Below are positions 59,256-64,000 of a stretch of DNA of 64,000 nt, in pieces. This DNA is from Chloroflexota bacterium (lineage in GTDB: Bacteria; Chloroflexota; Anaerolineae; Anaerolineales; Villigracilaceae), in assembly GCA_021787595.1 (NCBI GenBank), contig JAJYLQ010000015.1:1-64000 (forward strand). Direction: 5' to 3'. The position numbers and the translations under genes were made by a program. The number at the start of each line of letters is the position of its first letter. Positions within the stretch are counted from its first letter, which is position 1. The notes under the pieces were generated by a model that made no database searches, was not told the DNA's origin, and was given only the letters and a program-made list of their open reading frames with translations.

Positions 59256-60825
59256 TGTCTTCCACCTTTAATTCGATCGTTGCTTCGGCGGCATCCAAGG
59301 CAAGCCCCAGTTCGCGAACAGCGGATTGTAAAATGCCGTCCATCGTTGAGGATGACCAGATCTTTCCGGTAATATCTGCCAGCAGGCGGTCACGCGCCGC
59401 GGATGACTGGCTTTCTTCCACAAGGCGGGCATTTTCAAGCGCCAGCGCGGCCTGCGTTGCCACAACTTCGACCAGGTTCCGCTGTTCCGGTGTCCACTCA
59501 CCGTCCGCGGCCAGGTTGATATGACCGATGATCTCTTCGCGCAAAGTCAGCGGTACCTCGAGTTTGGGAGCCTCCGAAGATATGTCCTCGTCGCCTACGT
59601 TGTATTCAAGCTTCTCTTCTGTGAGCGGCCGCCACGATTCGAGCACATATTGCTGCTGAATGGCCCGCATTTCTTCAACGGCTTTCCTGGAATCCTGGAA
59701 GAGGCGGGCGTTCTCCAACGCGATTGCCATCTGGTTTGCCATGCTTTGAAGTGTGTCGACTTCCTGCGGGCCAAATGCGGATTCTTGTGTGGACTGCACA
59801 TCCAGCGCGCCCAACACATGATCGCCTGCAATCAATGGAAGCGCGACCTCGGAACGTGTGTAGGGCAGGAGGGGGTTTTCGAATCGGACGGGTTCCGCTC
59901 CCACATCCAAGGCGATGCGGGCGTTTCCGGTGCTGATCGCGGTGCCGACCATGCTCTTGCCGCCGACGCGAAGTCTGTGTTTGTTTTCCTTGAGCACGCG
60001 GCCAGCCTCCCCTGTGGCCGCCTGGAGTTCGGCCCATTCGCCCATGGCGTCCAGCAGGAAGATGGCGGCGTAATAAAACCCAAATCGACTCGAGATCAGG
60101 TTGACGGTCCTCGCCGAAAGTTCTTCCGGTTCGAGAATGGAACTGGCGACTTGTCCCACTTCGTTGACAGCCCGAAGCTGGACGGTCCGCTCTTCGATGC
60201 GCTCTTCCAGCGAGCCGCGCTCGATTTCAAGATCATGCAGCGCATTGGCCGATTTTTCCTCGGCGTTTATGAATTCGATTTGAAGCTGCCGCAGTCCAAG
60301 AATAATTGTGGCGCTGAACAATAAGGTGGTGGCCGCAGCGCTCAACCAATCGGCAATTCTTGCGGACATGGCGTTGGGCTGGATCAATACCACACGGCCG
60401 CTCAACGTCAGCCAGCCCATCAGAATATAGGTGAGCATGGTGATCGTGGTTGCGGCCATGCCGGTGCGCGGGGAAAACATCATGGTCGAAAAAACAATGA
60501 AACCCAGGAAGAAAAACAGCGCGTCGCCTAGAATGCCGGTCGAGAATAACTCGCTTACTCCCAGTCCGTAGACGATGAACAGGAAGGCGCCCATCTTCAA
60601 CCAGTATGGAAGCTCTACAAACGTAACAAAGGCAACGCCCAGATACGCGATGACGAAGATCGTATTCAGAATGTAATTTTGCGCGCTGAGAAGTGCCGGG
60701 ATCAGCGCCAGCAGGCCAAAGACAAGTGCCCCAATGAGCATCGGGCGCACAAAATGCCCGCGCCAGCTCCGGTAAATATTTTGGGCCGGCTGATCCATTG
60801 CCGTTGATATCGGTTTCCTGTTCAT
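59248..60825 (-). CDS. Multi-TM/GAF-GAF receptor, no kinase
   Basis: The 525-aa protein has about six membrane helices (25-185), a coiled coil (185-220), a GAF (225-375, FGFYYAAIFLLDA, NPLLPYTRSEV), the linker (QQQYVLESW), a short GAF (425-475) and the shared tail (480-520), where it ends. No catalytic domain. ATG 60825 overlaps the stop of the preceding receptor gene by 4 bp (ATGA); an in-frame ATG nine codons later is an alternative. Confidence 0.82.
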   Translation of the reverse strand: MNRKPISTAMDQPAQNIYRSWRGHFVRPMLIGALVFGLLALIPALLSAQNYILNTIFVIAYLGVAFVTFVELPYWLKMGAFLFIVYGLGVSELFSTGILGDALFFFLGFIVFSTMMFSPRTGMAATTITMLTYILMGWLTLSGRVVLIQPNAMSARIADWLSAAATTLLFSATIILGLRQLQIEFINAEEKSANALHDLEIERGSLEERIEERTVQLRAVNEVGQVASSILEPEELSARTVNLISSRFGFYYAAIFLLDAMGEWAELQAATGEAGRVLKENKHRLRVGGKSMVGTAISTGNARIALDVGAEPVRFENPLLPYTRSEVALPLIAGDHVLGALDVQSTQESAFGPQEVDTLQSMANQMAIALENARLFQDSRKAVEEMRAIQQQYVLESWRPLTEEKLEYNVGDEDISSEAPKLEVPLTLREEIIGHINLAADGEWTPEQRNLVEVVATQAALALENARLVEESQSSAARDRLLADITGKIWSSSTMDGILQSAVRELGLALDAAEATIELKVEDNG

Positions 60826-63800
60826 CTCTCGCCTTCCTTAAGCGAGCCGTCACCGTTCTTTTCTTCGGTTGTTATTTTGATTTGCGTACGTCGCGCGCCA
60901 ACGGCTTTGGTCAGCTCGCTGGCGGTGATTGCAAGGATGCTCTGAATATCGGTGGAACGGCGGATTTTGTTCGTAATCTCGAACATGGTCCGTTCCCGTT
61001 CAGCCTGTGCGCGGATCTGTTCGAGCAGGCGGGCATTGGCGATGATGGCTGCCAAGCTGCCTCCGAGTGTTCCAAGCATTTCCTCGTCGTTTTCTGTATA
61101 TGCGCTGACCTGTTCGCTTTCCGCGTTGAGGATGCCGAGCAACTCGTTGCGATAGACCAGCGGAATCGCCAGCTCAGAGCGTGTGTTGGGGCTGGCCTGG
61201 ATGTAACGGGGATCGTTGGTGATATCGTCCACGCGCAATGGGCGGCGATGCGCGGCGGCCCAGCCAGTGATGCCCTCTCCAATCGGGACGCGGATTTTGC
61301 GGATGTCTTCAGAATAGCCGACCGCCGCTTTCACTTCCAGTGATTTCCGGTCACGGTCTGCCAACAGGATGGTCACGCGGTCGCCGCCTAACGTGACTTG
61401 CAGCCCGGTTACCGCGCTTTCCAATGCCTCTTCCAGTGTGGTACCGGAGGCCGCCGAGGTGGTGATGTGATGTAACAGCCGGTGCTGCGAAAGATGTTCC
61501 TGTGTCTCGGCAAACAATTCCGAATTAACCACGGCCACGGCCATCTGATCGGCCAGGATTTGCAGGGTACGCATGTTGTCCCCATTGAACGCGTACGGAT
61601 GCCTGCCTTGTACGTCAATCACACCGACGATTTTGTCGCCGACTTTTAGTGGTATGGCCGCCTCGGCACGCGTGTCCGGCAGGAGGGGGTTGGCGTAATA
61701 CGTTGCGTCCTTGGCCGTATCGTTGACGATCAGGGCTTCGCCGCGTCCAGCCACGTATCCCACGATGGATTTCGAGCCGACCGCGAGTTTATGACCGGTG
61801 CGTTTCATCTGCGCGCCAGCCTCGCCGGTCGCTTCACGGATCACGACATACTCGTTGGATGGATCAGTAAGGAAGATCGAGACCTGATAAAAATCGAAAC
61901 GCTCGCGGATGTAGTTGACAGCCCTGGCCAGCAATTCATCCAGATTGAGCGACCCGCTGATGTCGCGGGCGATTTCGGCGGCGGTCTCCAATTGCACAGT
62001 GCGCTGGCGGCTTTCCTCCAGCAGACGCGCGTTATAAATAACGGTTGCCACTTGATTTGCCAGCGCGGAGAAGAAATTCAGGTTTTCTTCGTTGAACGCG
62101 CGCTCGCGCTCCAGGTCTTGAATGATCAACGCTCCAATCGGCTCATTCTGGATGAGCATCGGCGCGCCCATCCAGGACCGCGCGGGCTTCCCGATCACTT
62201 TGGCGCCCAATGCCTGTGCGCGCCTTTCCGAGTCTTCTGCAATAAGAAGGGGCCGGCTCGTCTTTATCAAAATGGACGACAGGCCTTCGCCTAACGGGAA
62301 AGCTTCGATCCTATCCACGCGTCCCTCTTCGTATGTATATGGGATATGGACCGTTTGCGTTGCCTTGTCGTACAAAACGACTGTGAATGCGTAATCGCCG
62401 ATGCTCCGCCGCACTTGTTCGTGAAGTTCGGCAAAGAACTGATTTTGTTCTGCGGACGATTCGGCCACCGCGCGGCTGATGGATGCCAGCGCCTCGCGTT
62501 CCGCCAGTTGCTTTTGTTTCTGTTCTGTTTCTGCGATCTTGTCCAGTGCCGTGCTGGTCAGGTCCGCCATGTTCGCATACGGTTGGACGGCTGCGCTGGT
62601 TAGCGTTTGTTTTTGCCCGCCGATGACGATGAGACCCGCCAATTGGCCGCTGCCCATGATCGGAAGGAACGCGGCCGATTGATAATTCATTTGCCTCACA
62701 AAGCGCGTGAGCGGCACAGGCAGTGTGGCAGACTTCGATTCCGTGATTACGGCACTGCCTGACAAATATTTTTGGACCAGATCGAGATCGGCAGATAGAT
62801 CGCGGGCAGCCACGCGCATGGCTGCCGCGTCGCCCGGGTCGTTCGCCGCCTCGACTTCCAGCGGTCCGCCGTTGACGGAGAGGATCGCGGCCGGGTATGG
62901 CGAATCTTTTAATGCGCGGGCCGCAGCCTGCAAAGCCTCGGATTTGGTTGCCGCCGACGCAATCTGACGACTGGCGCGATATAAACGTTCCAATTCCTGG
63001 AAGTTGACTTCGGAGGACTCGACCAATCCCATGTTTTGGATGGCCACCGCAATCTGGCTGGCCAGCGTTTGCAATGTCACGATGGTTTCGGGGCCGAACG
63101 CATTGGCCTGTGTGCTCTGCACATCGAGTGCGCCCAGCACGAGGCCGCCGACGGAAATCGGAATGCCTGCCTCGGAACGCGTCTCCGGCAGCAATTCATT
63201 TCGCAGGTGAATGGGATCCTCTGCCACGTCCGACGCGATGCGCGGCTGGTTCTTCGATGTGACCCAGCCCATAATGGAGGCTGAGCCGACTTCGAGGCGA
63301 TAACCGCGTTCCATCAATTCTTTTGCGGCCGGGCCAAATGCCGCGCGCAACAGGGCGAACTTCCCGCCGCGGTCGAGCAGAAAAATACTGGCATGATAAA
63401 AACCGAATTGCCCGGCGATCAATTCAACGGTGCGGTCGAGCAGTTCGTCCAGATTGGTGGTCGAGGTGATGCGCTGGGCAACTTCAGCGGCAGTGCGGAT
63501 CTGGCGCGTACGTTCCTCCACTTTTTGTTCCAGCGAACGGTACATTCCGCTCAGCTCTTCCGCCATTTGGTTGAAGGAACTGGAAAGCAGACCGATCTCA
63601 TCCCTGCTCGTGACTTGAGCGCGCTGGCTGAAATCGCCTGCAGCAAACCGCTGTGTGATTTCGGTAAGCGCATTCAGCGGGCGGAACACACGCAGGGTAC
63701 CCAACGAGATCACTGCGCCCATCGCAAGCAGCGCGATCAAAGCGATGGCTATTGTGAATGGGATCAGGCTGTTCAATTGGCCGTAAACCTGGCTTTGTGG

Positions 63801-64000
63801 AATCTCGATCCCAACGCCGGCCCCCATGCTCGATACCCATGTGGCTTGAGCGATGACCGGATTCCCGTTGGCGGCATCGAACTCCAAAGAGCGCGGCGCA
63901 GCCACCCCTTGATTCATCATGGCGTTCAACGCGGGGATCAGCGCACTGCTTTGTGAGCTGGAGGGCTTGAATACAGCCAGTTGGTTGGTGTATGGATCAA
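60822..64000 (-). CDS. Partial Cache-HAMP-multi-GAF receptor, continues beyond the window
   Basis: The frame is open to the window edge, so the N-terminus is missing; the TTG/ATG codons near 63929 are internal, because upstream codons (TNQLAVFKPS) read on without a stop. The visible part has the end of a Cache domain (ATWVSSMGAGVGIEI), a TM, HAMP (RDEIGLLSSSFNQM), then about five GAF domains: FGFYHASIF, a divergent second, DYAFTVVLYDK, FDFYQVSIFL and a final one (GEGITGWAAAHRRPL), and the shared tail (60854-60974). It is the largest receptor of the set and also lacks a catalytic domain. Confidence 0.83.
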   Translation of the reverse strand, partial: DPYTNQLAVFKPSSSQSSALIPALNAMMNQGVAAPRSLEFDAANGNPVIAQATWVSSMGAGVGIEIPQSQVYGQLNSLIPFTIAIALIALLAMGAVISLGTLRVFRPLNALTEITQRFAAGDFSQRAQVTSRDEIGLLSSSFNQMAEELSGMYRSLEQKVEERTRQIRTAAEVAQRITSTTNLDELLDRTVELIAGQFGFYHASIFLLDRGGKFALLRAAFGPAAKELMERGYRLEVGSASIMGWVTSKNQPRIASDVAEDPIHLRNELLPETRSEAGIPISVGGLVLGALDVQSTQANAFGPETIVTLQTLASQIAVAIQNMGLVESSEVNFQELERLYRASRQIASAATKSEALQAAARALKDSPYPAAILSVNGGPLEVEAANDPGDAAAMRVAARDLSADLDLVQKYLSGSAVITESKSATLPVPLTRFVRQMNYQSAAFLPIMGSGQLAGLIVIGGQKQTLTSAAVQPYANMADLTSTALDKIAETEQKQKQLAEREALASISRAVAESSAEQNQFFAELHEQVRRSIGDYAFTVVLYDKATQTVHIPYTYEEGRVDRIEAFPLGEGLSSILIKTSRPLLIAEDSERRAQALGAKVIGKPARSWMGAPMLIQNEPIGALIIQDLERERAFNEENLNFFSALANQVATVIYNARLLEESRQRTVQLETAAEIARDISGSLNLDELLARAVNYIRERFDFYQVSIFLTDPSNEYVVIREATGEAGAQMKRTGHKLAVGSKSIVGYVAGRGEALIVNDTAKDATYYANPLLPDTRAEAAIPLKVGDKIVGVIDVQGRHPYAFNGDNMRTLQILADQMAVAVVNSELFAETQEHLSQHRLLHHITTSAASGTTLEEALESAVTGLQVTLGGDRVTILLADRDRKSLEVKAAVGYSEDIRKIRVPIGEGITGWAAAHRRPLRVDDITNDPRYIQASPNTRSELAIPLVYRNELLGILNAESEQVSAYTENDEEMLGTLGGSLAAIIANARLLEQIRAQAERERTMFEITNKIRRSTDIQSILAITASELTKAVGARRTQIKITTEEKNGDGSLKEGER

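Noticed and set aside
49055-64000. The receptors as methyl-accepting chemotaxis proteins or kinases
   Set aside because: HAMP and Cache domains suggested this, but none has the MCP signalling hairpin or HisKA/HATPase motifs; after the GAFs each ends in the short shared tail.
1-64000. tRNA, rRNA and transposase genes
   Set aside because: I looked for conserved rRNA stretches, tRNA-like cloverleaf ends and transposase motifs and saw none that I could support; a dedicated covariance-model scan could still find a tRNA.

Overview
This 64 kb window is a chromosomal segment of a bacterium that most resembles Chloroflexota, class Anaerolineae. The call is by inference. It rests on the abundance of multi-GAF receptors that carry no kinase, the style of the hyp and sugar-uptake gene sets, split secD/secF, ATP-type PEP carboxykinase, TrmFO, and intergenes full of short GC-rich palindromic repeats (cores such as GCTGAGCGGAG and CATTGC...GCAATG). 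I saw no rRNA, convincing tRNA, CRISPR array, transposase or phage gene.

Layout. 1-611 is an AT-rich flank with one unknown small ORF. 612-4783 is a metal-uptake operon (lipoprotein binding protein, ATPase, two permeases) ending in a Fur-family regulator, with a clear promoter and an overlapping dyad operator. 5026-6804 holds two zinc-ribbon/AIM24-like paralogues on the minus strand. 7125-14150 is an Atg22-type MFS gene followed by NiFe-hydrogenase maturation genes hypA-(hypB remnant)-hypF-hypC-hypD-hypE. hypB has lost its GTPase core, and hypF carries palindromic repeats in frame. 14247-17294 is an orphan hicB, a scar joining a truncated hicA to the last 41 codons of a sugar ABC permease, then a GH3 hexosaminidase and a SIS-domain sugar-phosphate enzyme. 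17362-28453 is mostly housekeeping: secF/secD, a PP2C-like phosphatase with a small P-loop protein, rpmF, fabD, an aminotransferase, pckA behind a tandem repeat, and an acyl-CoA synthetase. 28620-35405 is a minus-strand run: a membrane glycosyltransferase, then (in transcription order) trmFO, an M28 peptidase/glutaminyl cyclase-like gene, a histidine kinase, hflX and a small membrane protein. 35464-40357 is a plus-strand phosphorelay: multi-GAF kinase, REC-GAF-kinase, and an OmpR-like regulator.

The most interesting part is 40459-64000, about 23.5 kb of minus-strand genes packed like one operon and running off the window edge. Read 5'->3' it encodes seven membrane receptors with varied inputs (Cache, 5-7 TM or 2 TM). 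Their cytoplasmic parts are only GAF domains plus a shared C-terminal tail that looks like the first part of another GAF. Next come an orphan ParA/MinD-like ATPase, a soluble 1,729-residue kinase (half-GAF, five GAFs, two PAS, HisKA, HATPase, two REC), a threonine-synthase-like enzyme fused to a REC domain, and an EamA transporter. I infer a multi-receptor signalling complex, perhaps positioned by ParA, in which output-less receptors feed one soluble kinase that may control an amino-acid enzyme and exporter. The architecture is read directly from the sequence. The joint function is a hypothesis.
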